From NCBI RefSeq assembly GCF_963676485.1, contig NZ_OY781114.1, positions 2,513,001-2,577,000 on the forward strand: a stretch of 64,000 nt of DNA. Direction: 5' to 3'. The notes beneath the pieces were generated by a model, which was not told the DNA's origin, made no database searches, and saw only the letters and a list, made by a program, of their open reading frames with translations. Below, piece by piece: positions 53,972 through 62,913 of the stretch. A program made the translations under genes and the position numbers. Within the stretch, counting starts at the first letter, position 1, and every line of letters starts with the position of its first letter. The DNA is from an uncultured Cohaesibacter sp. Its GTDB lineage: Bacteria > Pseudomonadota > Alphaproteobacteria > Rhizobiales > Cohaesibacteraceae.

Positions 53972-54844
53972 ATGTCCAAACGCCTGCTTGCCACCCTTGT
54001 CGGATTCACGGCAATCCTGATGTGGTCGCTCCTTGCCTTGTTCACTGTGTGGAGCGGAACGGTGCCTCCCTTTCAGCTGACCGCGATGTCTTTCATCGTG
54101 GGCGGGCTGGTTGGCCTGATCAGTTGGGTGTTTCGCCCGTCTGCCTTCAGAGTGCTCAAGCAGCCATGGAATGTCTGGGCGCTGGGGGTGTTCGGGCTGT
54201 TCGGCTATCATGCCGCTTACTATGCGGCGCTGCGTCTGGCGCCGCCGGTGGAAGCGGGTCTTGTCAACTATCTATGGCCCTTGCTGATCGTTGTCTTCTC
54301 GTCTCTCCTGCCCGGGGAGCGCTTGCGTTGGTTCCACAGTTTGGGGGCGCTTCTGGGCCTCTCAGGCGCGGTGCTCGTTGTCACCAAGGGGCAATCGATA
54401 TCGATTGATCCGCAATATGTAAGGGGCTATAGCGTGGCGCTGTTTGGGGCCTTCTTCTGGGCGGGTTACTCGGTCTTGTCGCGCCGGTTTTCCCACGTGC
54501 CTACGGATATTGTGGTGGGCTTCTGTTTTGTCGCTGCCGCACTCAGCATTGTGGCGCATTTGTTGTTTGAGACGACGGTCTGGCCGCAAAATGCCATTCA
54601 ATGGATGGCGACCATTGGGCTGGGGCTTGGCCCGGCTGGCGGGGCCTTTTATGTCTGGGATTTTGGGGTCAAGCACGGCGATATTCAGGTGTTGGGAGCG
54701 GCTGCCTATGCCGCGCCGCTCCTGTCTACCGCTATTCTTATTCTGGCCGGTGTATCTGATTTTTCCGTCATCATCGGAGCCGCCGCGCTATTGATCACCT
54801 GCGGGGCTGTGTTGGCATCCAAGGATCTGTTCCTGCGCCGCTAG
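53972..54844 (+). CDS. EamA (DMT superfamily) transporter
   Basis: Probable inner-membrane metabolite exporter, 290 residues, ten TM helices in two EamA repeats (about 8-140 and 153-285), with characteristic NYLWPLLIVVFSSLLPGE and AAYAAPLLSTAILILAG. Whole-chain pattern resembles the YtfF/YdcZ-like aromatic amino-acid exporter group. Substrate not determinable. Its stop codon shares the CTAG tetranucleotide with that of the converging znuB. Confidence 0.9.
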   Translation: MSKRLLATLVGFTAILMWSLLALFTVWSGTVPPFQLTAMSFIVGGLVGLISWVFRPSAFRVLKQPWNVWALGVFGLFGYHAAYYAALRLAPPVEAGLVNYLWPLLIVVFSSLLPGERLRWFHSLGALLGLSGAVLVVTKGQSISIDPQYVRGYSVALFGAFFWAGYSVLSRRFSHVPTDIVVGFCFVAAALSIVAHLLFETTVWPQNAIQWMATIGLGLGPAGGAFYVWDFGVKHGDIQVLGAAAYAAPLLSTAILILAGVSDFSVIIGAAALLITCGAVLASKDLFLRR

Positions 54845-55653
54845 CGTTGGGGTGGGCGAAGAGCCCGCACCAAGGGGGCGATTGCCAGCGACACCAGAAA
54901 CAGCAGGAAGGCCCCCAGCACGATGGATGGGCCGGGATTTGAATCCCAGATCATCGACATGTTGAGACCAATAATGGCCGACAGGCATGCCATGATGGCG
55001 GCCAGAATGGCCATCACTTCCGGGCTGCGGGCAAATTGTCTGGCGCTGGCGGCAGGGATGATCAGTAGCGACGTGATCAGCAGGGCCCCGATAAGCTTCA
55101 TGGCCACCGCGATGACCAGTGCGATCAGCAGGATGAAGACCAGATTGGCCCGCTTGGTGGGCAGGCCTTCTGCAGAGGCAATGTCATGGCTGACTGTTGC
55201 AGCCAAAAGACTGCGCCAGTGTACCAAGAGCAGGCCGAGCACCAGAATGCCGCCCCCCCAGATGAGGGCCAGATCACCACGCGTGATCGACAGGATATCT
55301 CCAAATAGCAACGACATGACATCCACACGTAGCCATGCCATGGCTCCCAGAGCAATGAGGCCGATGGAAAGGGACGCATGGGACAGGATGCCAAGAAGCG
55401 TGTCGCTTGAGAGACGATCTAGCTTTTCCAGGCCATAGAGCGCCAGCGCAATGGCAATGGAAACTGCAAAGACGCCCCAGAAAGGCAGCAGATCCATCAT
55501 CAGGCTAAGCGAGATGCCCAAGAGAGCCGCGTGAGACATAGTCTCGCCGAAATAGGCCATGCGACGCCAGACGATGAAACAGCCAAGGGGGCCGGATACA
55601 AGGGCAATGCCGATGCCGCCGAGCAGGGCGCGCACGAAGAAGTCATCCAGCAT
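54841..55653 (-). CDS. znuB: Zinc ABC transporter permease ZnuB
   Basis: Inner-membrane permease of the high-affinity zinc importer. 270 residues from the ATG at 55653 (MLDDFFVRALLGGIGIAL). A longer frame reading back into znuC is rejected. About eight TM helices; family stretches FIVWRRMAYFGETMSHAALLGISL and SHDIASAEGLPTKRANLVF. It overlaps the znuC end by 11 bases. There is no znuA binding-protein gene in this cluster, so znuA must be elsewhere. Confidence 0.95.
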   Translation of the reverse strand: MLDDFFVRALLGGIGIALVSGPLGCFIVWRRMAYFGETMSHAALLGISLSLMMDLLPFWGVFAVSIAIALALYGLEKLDRLSSDTLLGILSHASLSIGLIALGAMAWLRVDVMSLLFGDILSITRGDLALIWGGGILVLGLLLVHWRSLLAATVSHDIASAEGLPTKRANLVFILLIALVIAVAMKLIGALLITSLLIIPAASARQFARSPEVMAILAAIMACLSAIIGLNMSMIWDSNPGPSIVLGAFLLFLVSLAIAPLVRALRPPQR

Positions 55654-56467
55654 GGTTATGTCCCTCGTGATCACAATGGGGGTGGTCGCCTTCGCATGCA
55701 TGCCCGTCGGCGCCATGCGCATCCAGAGAAGACGGATCGGGCGGAATATCATGAAAATGGCCGTGTCGATGGCCATAAGGGGCCATGGTCTGCAGCCCTC
55801 GAGAGCCAAAGAGCCTCTGGTAATCGGGGCTTTGTTCAACATCAGTCGGCTGTCCGGAGCAGCAGACATGGGTATTAAGGCAAATGACCCTGTTGGAGGC
55901 GCGCATCACCATATGCAGGTCATGGGAGACCAGAAGAATGCCGCACTTATATTTGTTTCGAATGGCTTCGATGAGCTGGTAAAGCGCGATCTCACCCAGA
56001 TAGTCAACGCCCTGAACCGGTTCGTCCAGCACCATCAGCTCCGGCTGACGGATAATGGCGCGAGCGAGCAGGACACGCTGCATTTCGCCGCCCGAAAGCG
56101 AGTGGATATTGTCGTGGATCTTGTGGGCGACGCCCGTCTCCCCCAGAGCATCCTCTATCTGGGCGCGCTTGTAGGAGCCTGTGAGCCGCATCAGGCGCTG
56201 CACTGTGAGCGGCAACGTGCGATCAATAACAAGCTTTTGAGGCACATAGCCCAGATTGAGGTTTTTCTTGCGTTTGACGGTTCCGGATGAAATCGGTCTA
56301 AGGCCCAGAAGGGATTTCAGCAAGGTGGTCTTGCCGCCGCCGTTGGGGCCGATGATCGTCACGATTTCATTTTCACAAACCGAAACGGAAACGTTATTCA
56401 GCAATGTCTTGCCGTCAGCTTTGACAGAAATGTCTGTTCCAACGAGCAATGGTTCGGTATGGGGCAC
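55643..56467 (-). CDS. znuC: Zinc ABC transporter ATPase ZnuC with His-rich tail
   Basis: ATPase of the zinc importer, 274 residues. Walker A GPNGGGKTT, signature LSGGEMQRVLLARA, Walker B LMVLDEP, H-loop VSHDLHM. After residue ~228 there is an extra tail with 11 His, plus Cys, Asp and Glu (GHRHGHFHD..HACEGDHPHCDHEGHNH), a plausible zinc-binding or sensing tail at the cytosolic face. It is the first gene of the operon, behind a Zur box. Confidence 0.95.
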   Translation of the reverse strand: MPHTEPLLVGTDISVKADGKTLLNNVSVSVCENEIVTIIGPNGGGKTTLLKSLLGLRPISSGTVKRKKNLNLGYVPQKLVIDRTLPLTVQRLMRLTGSYKRAQIEDALGETGVAHKIHDNIHSLSGGEMQRVLLARAIIRQPELMVLDEPVQGVDYLGEIALYQLIEAIRNKYKCGILLVSHDLHMVMRASNRVICLNTHVCCSGQPTDVEQSPDYQRLFGSRGLQTMAPYGHRHGHFHDIPPDPSSLDAHGADGHACEGDHPHCDHEGHNHAG

Positions 56468-56505
56468 GAGCTTGCAATCTTGATTGGTCGAGGATTATAA
56501 AGGGG

Positions 56506-56522
56506 ATGTTACATTATAACAT
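56506..56522 (-). promoter_or_regulatory. Zur box upstream of znuC
   Basis: The 17-mer ATGTTA-CATTA-TAACAT is a 6-5-6 palindrome of the form described for alphaproteobacterial Zur sites (GTTATAnTATAAC type). It lies 39-55 bases before the znuC start, in an AT-rich promoter stretch. The zur gene is in this window at 42529. Confidence 0.78.
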
Positions 56523-56558
56523 TTTGCGCAAAGCGCAAGTGGTGCGAGCTACATACCA

Positions 56559-56586
56559 CAAAAAAGGGCCGCGAACGGCCCTTTCC
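56559..56586 (-). terminator. Terminator of the ALDH7 gene
   Basis: Arms GGGCCG / CGGCCC around TTCG in the minus-strand reading, flanked by AAAGG and T6. Confidence 0.85.
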
Positions 56587-56618
56587 TGAAATTGTCACTT
56601 GAAATTTTCGGGCCGCCA

Positions 56619-58133
56619 TCAGACGTCGAAGGAAACGCCCTGTGCCAGAGGCAGTTCGGTGGAATAGTTGATGGTGTTGGTTGCGCGGCGCATATAGCCT
56701 TTCCAGGCGTCAGAGCCGGATTCGCGGCCACCGCCGGTTTCCTTTTCTCCCCCGAAGGCTCCGCCAATTTCTGCGCCCGACGGGCCGATATTGACGTTGC
56801 AGATGCCACAGTCAGATCCCGCCGCGCTCATGAACAATTCGGTTTCGCGCATATCCAGCGTGAAGATGCAGGAAGACAGGCCTTGCGGTACGTCATTGTG
56901 CAGTTTGAGGGCTTCGTCAAACTCCTTGTAGGTCATAACATAGAGGATCGGAGCGAAGGTTTCGGTTTTGACCACATCGCTCTGGGCTGGCATTTCGGCA
57001 ATGGCTGGGCGCACATAGAAGCCGCCTTCGCATGTCTCGACCGTGATCCGTTCGCCGCCGGTGACTGTGCCGCCCTGTTCCTTTGCCTTGGTAAGGGAAT
57101 CTTGCATCATCGAGAAGGCTGCTTCGTCGATCAGCGGGCCAACCAGCGTGCCGCCATCCAGCGGCGTGCCGACGGGCAAAGAGCCATAGGCCTTTTTGAT
57201 TTGCGGCACCAGGGTGTCAACGACGCTCTCATGTACGATGAGGCGGCGCAGAGAGGTGCAGCGCTGTCCTGCGGTGCCCACTGCGGAGAAGCAGATGGCG
57301 CGCACGGCCATATCCAGATCGGCGCTCGGGGCCACGATCATGGCATTGTTGCCCCCCAGCTCCAGAATAGAGCGACCAAAGCGGGCCGCAACCCGCGGAC
57401 CAACGGCTTTGCCCATGCGGGTTGAGCCGGTGGCCGAGATGATCGGAACAAGCGGATTATCCACCAGTGCTTCGCCAACAGCCGGGCCGCCGATGACAAC
57501 CTGAGCCAAATCGGTTGGGGCCTGTTCGAAGGACGCGATCACGCTTTTAAGGATTGCGTCGCAGGCGAGCGCTGAGAGTGGCGTTTTTTCCGATGGCTTC
57601 CAGATGACGCTATCGCCACAGATGAGCGCCAGACAGGTGTTCCATGACCAAACCGCAACGGGGAAGTTGAAGGCGGAGATGACGCCACAGACGCCCATCG
57701 GGTGCCAGGTTTCCATCATGCGATGACCGGGGCGTTCCGATGCGATGGTCTTGCCATAAAGCTGGCGCGACTGACCAACAGCGAAGTCGCAAATGTCGAT
57801 CATTTCCTGTACTTCGCCAAGGCCCTCGGAAAGGATCTTGCCAGCTTCGATGGATACCAATTTGCCCAATGCTTCCTTGTGCTTGCGCAGCTCGACACCC
57901 AGGAGGCGCACCAGTTCGCCACGGACCGGCGCGGGCACTGTGCGCCATTCAAGGAAGGCGGCATGGGCAGCATCAACCGCCTTGTTCATATCATCAGGGG
58001 ATTGTTCGACGACCGATGCGATGGTCGAGCCGTCGATCGGACTGGTAACGGAAATGGTTCCGCCAAGTTTGGCGGTGTCAACGCCCATGGCGTCGAGCAG
58101 GGATTTTGCTTCAGAAGCGAGGGATAAGCTCAT
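56619..58133 (-). CDS. amaB: ALDH7-family dehydrogenase, probable alpha-aminoadipic semialdehyde / piperideine-6-carboxylate dehydrogenase
   Basis: NAD(P)-dependent oxidation of aminoadipate semialdehyde (or its cyclic form P6C) to 2-aminoadipate in lysine breakdown. 504 residues in antiquitin layout: MMETWHPMGVCGVISAFNFP, VWKPSEKTPLSALA, LELGGNNAM with catalytic Glu, GQRCTSLRRL with the catalytic Cys near 290. The ending IGPSGAEIGGAFGGEKETGGGRESGSDAWKGYMRR is the ALDH7 marker. It is divergent from an Lrp-type regulator with two palindromes between the genes. Glutaryl-CoA dehydrogenase, a later enzyme of lysine breakdown, is at 38483. Confidence 0.9.
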   Translation of the reverse strand: MSLSLASEAKSLLDAMGVDTAKLGGTISVTSPIDGSTIASVVEQSPDDMNKAVDAAHAAFLEWRTVPAPVRGELVRLLGVELRKHKEALGKLVSIEAGKILSEGLGEVQEMIDICDFAVGQSRQLYGKTIASERPGHRMMETWHPMGVCGVISAFNFPVAVWSWNTCLALICGDSVIWKPSEKTPLSALACDAILKSVIASFEQAPTDLAQVVIGGPAVGEALVDNPLVPIISATGSTRMGKAVGPRVAARFGRSILELGGNNAMIVAPSADLDMAVRAICFSAVGTAGQRCTSLRRLIVHESVVDTLVPQIKKAYGSLPVGTPLDGGTLVGPLIDEAAFSMMQDSLTKAKEQGGTVTGGERITVETCEGGFYVRPAIAEMPAQSDVVKTETFAPILYVMTYKEFDEALKLHNDVPQGLSSCIFTLDMRETELFMSAAGSDCGICNVNIGPSGAEIGGAFGGEKETGGGRESGSDAWKGYMRRATNTINYSTELPLAQGVSFDV

Positions 58134-58461
58134 TGAGGATTCTCCGGCAAGTGCGATTGAAGACGGTTTTGAAAGGGGAGGTAAATCAATCCGTCGTTAA
58201 TATCTTGATTTTATTTATGAAAATAAATTTGTCGGCTGATAGTATAATGAGGCTACAGCAGCAGAAACAGAGGGGTGTTGGTGGCTGTTTGGCAATATGC
58301 CGAATGGTTGAAGCATTTTGCTGGAGATATTTGGTAATATGTCAAATTAGCGGTAGCTCTTGAGATAAAATCATGAATAAGTGAGTTTATGAAATACAGG
58401 TGATAACAATAGCCTGTTTACAAGATTGAGCCAAGAGACCGATAGCATTCAGGAGAGAGCA
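58134..58461. other. ALDH7-lrp divergent control region
   Basis: AT-rich, no gene. TATAAT-like hexamer near 58243 and two similar palindromes (58288-58305, 58330-58347) described separately. Confidence 0.6.
58288..58347. promoter_or_regulatory. Paired palindromes, probable Lrp-type operators
   Basis: TTTGGCAATATGCCGAAT (58288-58305) and TTTGGTAATATGTCAAAT (58330-58347) agree at 14 of 18 positions; each is an imperfect dyad. Their starts are 42 bases apart, four helical turns, so both face the same side of DNA. They lie between the ALDH7 gene and the regulator gene. Confidence 0.65.
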
Positions 58462-58953
58462 ATGCGGCGTTCGCTAGATGATCTGGACAGAAAACTCATC
58501 CGGTTGTTGCAGGCAGATGCACGTCTTTCGACCTCTGAAATCGGGCGCAAGCTGGATGTGGCGCGCTCCACCGTGCATGAGCGCATCGAGCGGCTGAAGC
58601 GGGAAGGCGTCATTGACGGGTTTACCGTTCTGCTCAATAGCGACCCGATGGAAGCGCTCAATCGAGCGATCGTGTTTGTCGAGATTGATCCCAAACTGCA
58701 GGGGCCGATCGTACAGAAGCTTGAAGACTATCCGGAAATTTCCTCTTGCTTCACGGTAAACGGGGCGTTCGATCTGTCCTTGATCGTGGAAATGCCTCAA
58801 CTGGAAGATCTGGATGTGTTGCTTGACGAAATCGGCGAAATTCAGGGCGTTGTGCGCACTATGACGAACATCATTCTGGCCAAGAAATTCGATCGTCGCC
58901 ACACCTTGATCAATGAAACCGCCAAGAAGCTATTTGGCAATGAACCCTTCTAG
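58462..58953 (+). CDS. Lrp/AsnC family regulator
   Basis: 163 residues from the ATG at 58462 with AGGAGAG at ideal spacing; a TTG 12 codons earlier is open but weaker. HTH LDDLDRKLIRLLQADARLSTSEIGRKLDVARSTVHERIERL-type with RAM ligand domain (DLSLIVEMPQLEDLDVLLDEIGEI). Divergent from the ALDH7 gene, so the likely effector is lysine or a breakdown product. Lrp-type proteins are local activators of ALDH7/lysine genes in other bacteria; here this is inference from position. Confidence 0.92.
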   Translation: MRRSLDDLDRKLIRLLQADARLSTSEIGRKLDVARSTVHERIERLKREGVIDGFTVLLNSDPMEALNRAIVFVEIDPKLQGPIVQKLEDYPEISSCFTVNGAFDLSLIVEMPQLEDLDVLLDEIGEIQGVVRTMTNIILAKKFDRRHTLINETAKKLFGNEPF

Positions 58954-58980
58954 GGTCAGTTGGCTTTTGGATGAATCAAA

Positions 58981-59006
58981 AAGAGGCGCATCGGCGCCTC
59001 TTGTCA
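58981..59006 (+). terminator. Stem-loop after the lrp-type gene
   Basis: Perfect arms AAGAGGCGC / GCGCCTCTT with ATCG loop, followed by only a short T run; a moderate terminator. Confidence 0.65.
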
Positions 59007-59116
59007 TTTCGGGCTTATCTATTCGGGCCCAACTATTCGGGTCTGTCTATGCAGGACTTTTTTGTTATGACCCGGGATTTCGAAACTGCCCCTTCACGGG
59101 ATAGCCTTATATGCTG

Positions 59117-59893
59117 TCAGGCATTGTCCTTGCAGGTGCGGATCTCGGCAAAGACTTCCCAATCCTCTGCATCGTCCATGCCGAGAGAGGCTTTCACGTC
59201 TGAGTTATTGGCGCGCAAGAAGCAGTTGGTCGTCAGCTCATCCAGAATGGTGGAGGGAACGGTGGGCAGCCCTTGGGCGCGCAAGCTTTTTACCTCTTCT
59301 ACCCGCTGCTGGAGTAGCTCATTGTCCGGTTCGATCGTGAGGCAAAAATCGCCATTGGTCTCGGTATATTCGTGACCGCAGAAAAAAGTGGTTTCCGGCG
59401 GCAGTTTCGCCAGCTTGTCAACGGAGAACCACATATCCTTGAGTGTGCCCTCAAACACGCGGCCACACCCCATGGAAAAGAGCGTGTCGCCGGTGAAGGC
59501 CAATTGTGCTTTCGGAAGCCAGTAGCAAATATGATCCAGCGTGTGGCCGGGGGTGCTCAACACATAGACGTCCTGGTCGCCGAATTTGAAAATGTCTCCA
59601 TCAGACAAGGGCTCGTCGATATTGCCGATTTTGCTGGCGCTGTCAGCGGGGCCATAGACCTTGGCGCCTGTTTCTTTCTTGATCGCAGCCAACCCTTCGA
59701 CATGATCATAATGATGATGGGTGATCAGGATATGGGTCAGGGTCCAGCCCGTTTCCTTCAAGGCCTGTCGGATGGCTGGCGCTTCGGGTACATCTACCAG
59801 AAAGGTGAGGTTTGCCTCCTTGTCATGGGCCAGCACGGCATAATTGTCCGAGCGGCAGGGAATGAGTTTTGTTTCAAGGGGCTGATTGGGCAT
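59117..59893 (-). CDS. gloB: Hydroxyacylglutathione hydrolase (glyoxalase II)
   Basis: Hydrolyses S-lactoylglutathione to lactate and glutathione, second step of methylglyoxal detoxification. 258 residues of metallo-beta-lactamase fold: T58-HHHYDH at 59-64, STPGHTLDHICY, FTGDTLFSMGCGRVFEG, FFCGHEYT, and the C-terminal glutathione-binding basic/Cys region (RTCKD). GGAGAG stands before the ATG. The methyltransferase gene downstream of the divergent promoter is a common neighbour in Hyphomicrobiales. Confidence 0.95.
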   Translation of the reverse strand: MPNQPLETKLIPCRSDNYAVLAHDKEANLTFLVDVPEAPAIRQALKETGWTLTHILITHHHYDHVEGLAAIKKETGAKVYGPADSASKIGNIDEPLSDGDIFKFGDQDVYVLSTPGHTLDHICYWLPKAQLAFTGDTLFSMGCGRVFEGTLKDMWFSVDKLAKLPPETTFFCGHEYTETNGDFCLTIEPDNELLQQRVEEVKSLRAQGLPTVPSTILDELTTNCFLRANNSDVKASLGMDDAEDWEVFAEIRTCKDNA

Positions 59894-60121
59894 TGGGGGC
59901 TCTCCAGTGATTGCTGTCTGGCAGTCCTTGTAACAGTTGCATGTTTTCGAAGGAATGCCCAGATTATTTCCTAATATAAGTGCCGCCTTGGCGAGCGCAA
60001 TCGCCCGCTTGCCTATTATGTGTTTTTTGCTGCTTGGAATTGCTGGTGCGAGATGTCACATTAGAAGGGCGAGCCAAAGGCCAACGATGGGGACCCGCTT
60101 TCGCGGTGAGTGCTGTTTTTC

Positions 60122-60925
60122 ATGTTTCTTGATGTTCTTGATTTAAGAAATTTCTATACCCAGCCGTTGGGGCGCGTTACTGCGCATCACGTCAATCATC
60201 GTATCCAGACGCTCTGGCCCAATCTTAAGGGATTGAGCATGCTGGGGATGGGCTACGCGCCACCCTATATTCGCGCCATGCGCGATAAAGCGGAGCGCAC
60301 TCTGGCTTTCATGCCCTCGCAGCAGGGGGCCGTCTATTGGCCCTCAAACGGGGCTTCATCAACTGCATTGGTGGATAGCAACGATTTGCCTCTGGCAGAT
60401 GCCAGCATTGATCGGGTCGTGCTGGTGCATATGCTGGAACTGGTCGACAATCCGGCTGAGCATTTGCGCGAGATCTGGCGGGTTTTGACCCCTGGTGGGC
60501 GGTTGATGGTGGTTGTGCCCAACCGGCGCGGCGTATGGGCGCGAGTGGAGCACTCTCCCTTTGCCTATGGCCGGCCCTTTTCGAAAAGGCAGCTCAGGCA
60601 TCTGCTGCGCGATACCATGTTCACGCCGACGCGCTGGAATGACGGGCTCTATTTTGCCCCCTTCAAGAGAAAGCGCTTTCTGGGCTCCGCTCATCTGTGG
60701 GAGCGGATCGGTGCGCAATGCTGGCCCGCTTTCTCCGGTGTCCTGATTGTTGAAGCGACCAAGTTGCTGGCGCAGGGGTTGGTGAGTACAGAGGTCAGCA
60801 AGGTGAAGACCAGCTTCCGTCCGGTCTTCCTGCCGGTGCCGAATTTGCCGTCTGCTGGAAGCCACTTCCCGTCCTATAATCCTTTTGCAAATGCTGAGGA
60901 TGGGTTGCAGGGCGAGCGTGATTAA
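60122..60925 (+). CDS. Class-I SAM-dependent methyltransferase, unknown substrate
   Basis: 267 residues from the ATG at 60122 (a GTG four codons earlier is also open). A type-11 methyltransferase core is present: the SAM-binding strand MLGMGYAPPY, then DLPLADASIDRVVLVHMLELVDN and LREIWRVLTPGGRLMVVVPNRRGVW. The C-terminal part continues with a Pro/Ser-rich tail. It is divergent from gloB in many related genomes, suggesting a linked but unproven role. Its TAA overlaps the stop of metW in the shared TTAA. Confidence 0.88.
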   Translation: MFLDVLDLRNFYTQPLGRVTAHHVNHRIQTLWPNLKGLSMLGMGYAPPYIRAMRDKAERTLAFMPSQQGAVYWPSNGASSTALVDSNDLPLADASIDRVVLVHMLELVDNPAEHLREIWRVLTPGGRLMVVVPNRRGVWARVEHSPFAYGRPFSKRQLRHLLRDTMFTPTRWNDGLYFAPFKRKRFLGSAHLWERIGAQCWPAFSGVLIVEATKLLAQGLVSTEVSKVKTSFRPVFLPVPNLPSAGSHFPSYNPFANAEDGLQGERD

Positions 60926-61575
60926 CGCTTGCGGCTGAGAAGGAAAATGGCCTGCTCTGCAAACAGGTTCCAGAACCACCATGGCGCAGAAAAGGAAATG
61001 CGCTCGCCATTGCCCTGGAGGCCGTGGGCTTTTTCGATTTCTGCGTTTGCTTCCCGACACAGATTGACGAAATCCCGTACCGTACAGAAATGGATGTTCG
61101 GGGTGTCGTACCAGCTATAGGGCAGATAGTCGTTGACTGGCATCGTACCGCGAAACAGCAGGTCCGAGCGCACGCGCCAATGTCCGAAATTGGGAAAGGA
61201 GACAATTGCCTTGCGCCCGATGCGCAGCAAATGTTCCAGCACGACCTTTGGGTTGCGGGTGGCCTGAATGGTCTGGCTGAGTATGACATAGTCAAAGCTG
61301 TCATCAGGATAGTAGATCAGATCTTCATCCGCATCGCCCTGAATGACAGACAGGCCACGGGCCACACATTTATTCACGCCCTTCTGGGAAAGCTCGATGC
61401 CGCGTCCCTCGACGTTGCGGCTGTCGCGCAGCAACTCCAGCAAGGCGCCATCATCGCTGCCCACATCCAGAATCTTGGTGTTGGGGGCGATCATGTCTGC
61501 CACCAGCTCGAAGTCGATGCGGGTATTGTCTGCGCGCCCACCGACGATCAGGGCTTTTTTGTCGGACTTGCTCAT
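60922..61575 (-). CDS. metW: Methionine biosynthesis protein MetW
   Basis: A 217-residue SAM-methyltransferase-like protein that works with MetX in methionine synthesis. Features: [16 protein letters not shown] (cofactor loop), [49 protein letters not shown] and the end [16 protein letters not shown], all typical. The start overlaps the metX stop (TCATGA), and GGAGGG is inside metX, showing coupling. In partner systems MetW is needed for full MetX activity. Confidence 0.95.
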   Translation of the reverse strand: MSKSDKKALIVGGRADNTRIDFELVADMIAPNTKILDVGSDDGALLELLRDSRNVEGRGIELSQKGVNKCVARGLSVIQGDADEDLIYYPDDSFDYVILSQTIQATRNPKVVLEHLLRIGRKAIVSFPNFGHWRVRSDLLFRGTMPVNDYLPYSWYDTPNIHFCTVRDFVNLCREANAEIEKAHGLQGNGERISFSAPWWFWNLFAEQAIFLLSRKR

Positions 61576-62804
61576 GAGCGGCCCTCCGTATGATCCGGTT
61601 TGTCAGGCTGGCCGTTGCTGCGATCGGCGGCATGCAGGAAGCCGTTGATGGCATCGAAAAATTCCGGCTCTTCCAGCAGAAAGGCATCATGGCCCTTGTC
61701 GCTGTCGATCTCGACAAAGCTGACCGATGCCCCGGCTGCATTGAGCGCATGGACGATGGTGCGGCTGGCCGATGTCGGGAAGTGCCAGTCTGAGGTAAAG
61801 GAGACAACGCAGAAGCGGGCTTTGGTGCCCATGAATGCCTTGGCCAACTGTCCGTCATAGCTGGCAGCCAGATCGAAATAATCCATCGCCCGCGTGACAT
61901 AGAGATAGGAATTGGCGTCGAAGCGATCCACGAAGGTCATGCCCTGATGATGCAGATAGCTCTCTATCTCGAATTCAGCATCAAAGGAAAAGCCTTTTTC
62001 CGTGCTGTTTTGCAGGTTGCGGCCAAATTTGTTCTGCAGTGACTGTTCGGACATGTAGGTCACATGGGCCGCCATACGCGCCACGGCCAGCCCCTTTTTC
62101 GGAGTGACATCATAGTCGTAATAGCGTCCGCCATGCCAGTCCAGATCCGCCATCACCGCTTGGCGACCCACTTCGTAAAGGGCGATATTCTGCGAAGAAT
62201 GATGAGAGGCCGTGGCAATCAGAATTGCCGAGTTGACCCGCTCCGGGTAGGCCGCTGCCCACTGCATGGCCTGCATGCCGCCCATGGAGCCGCCAATCAC
62301 GCTAAAGAGCTTGTTGATGCCCAGATAGTCAATCAGCTTGGTCTGGGCGCGCACCATGTCGGGCACGGTAATGACCGGTAGGTCAAGGCCATAGGGCTTG
62401 CCGGTTGCCGGGTTAATGGAGGCCGGGCCCGTTGAGCCCGAACATCCGCCCAAAACATTGGAGCAAATAACGAAATAGCGTTCTGTGTCTATTGGTTTGC
62501 CAGGCCCGATCATCGTCGACCACCAGCCCGGCTTGCCTGTGACAGGTGAAGGGGAGGCCGCATACTGGTCGCCGGTCAGGGCGTGAAAAACGAGGATGGC
62601 GTTGGAGCGGTCTTCATTCAGGCTGCCGTAGGTTTCATAGGCGATGGTGAAGGGAGAGAGTTCTCCGCCTGCATCCAGCTTGAGCGGGGTGTCCGGGCCG
62701 AAGGTGACGCTGCGGCTGGATGGAGACAGCGCCTCTTGATGGGCGCGCTCTTCCCGACTTTGCGCCCCGGTTTCCGGATTGTTTCTGTCGGTCGGACTGT
62801 TCAT
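61572..62804 (-). CDS. metX: Homoserine O-acetyltransferase (MetX)
   Basis: Transfers an acyl group from acyl-CoA to homoserine, first committed step of methionine synthesis. A 410-residue alpha/beta-hydrolase: nucleophile S173 in [37 protein letters not shown] and the late Asp/His in [15 protein letters not shown]. Acetyl or succinyl use cannot be fixed from sequence by eye. It begins 243 bases from the divergent chorismate mutase gene, behind a good promoter. Confidence 0.95.
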   Translation of the reverse strand: MNSPTDRNNPETGAQSREERAHQEALSPSSRSVTFGPDTPLKLDAGGELSPFTIAYETYGSLNEDRSNAILVFHALTGDQYAASPSPVTGKPGWWSTMIGPGKPIDTERYFVICSNVLGGCSGSTGPASINPATGKPYGLDLPVITVPDMVRAQTKLIDYLGINKLFSVIGGSMGGMQAMQWAAAYPERVNSAILIATASHHSSQNIALYEVGRQAVMADLDWHGGRYYDYDVTPKKGLAVARMAAHVTYMSEQSLQNKFGRNLQNSTEKGFSFDAEFEIESYLHHQGMTFVDRFDANSYLYVTRAMDYFDLAASYDGQLAKAFMGTKARFCVVSFTSDWHFPTSASRTIVHALNAAGASVSFVEIDSDKGHDAFLLEEPEFFDAINGFLHAADRSNGQPDKPDHTEGRS

Positions 62805-62849
62805 TGGGCATTTTCTCCAAAGACGGACTTGTTTTTGTCTTGTGCAAAG

Positions 62850-62878
62850 TAGCTAGGGAGCATGGGGGGACAAGTCAA
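62850..62878 (-). promoter_or_regulatory. metX promoter
   Basis: Minus strand TTGACT (62878-62873), 17-base spacer, TAGCTA (62855-62850). The transcript leader would be only ~45 bases, with GGAG 10 bases before the ATG. Confidence 0.6.
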
Positions 62879-62913
62879 ATCTTTTCTTTGATTTTGTGGT
62901 GCCTCCCTTTTAA

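Noticed and set aside
55654..55869. Longer znuB starting inside znuC
   Set aside because: The extra 72 residues are the out-of-frame reading of the His-rich znuC tail; MLDDFF is the family start.
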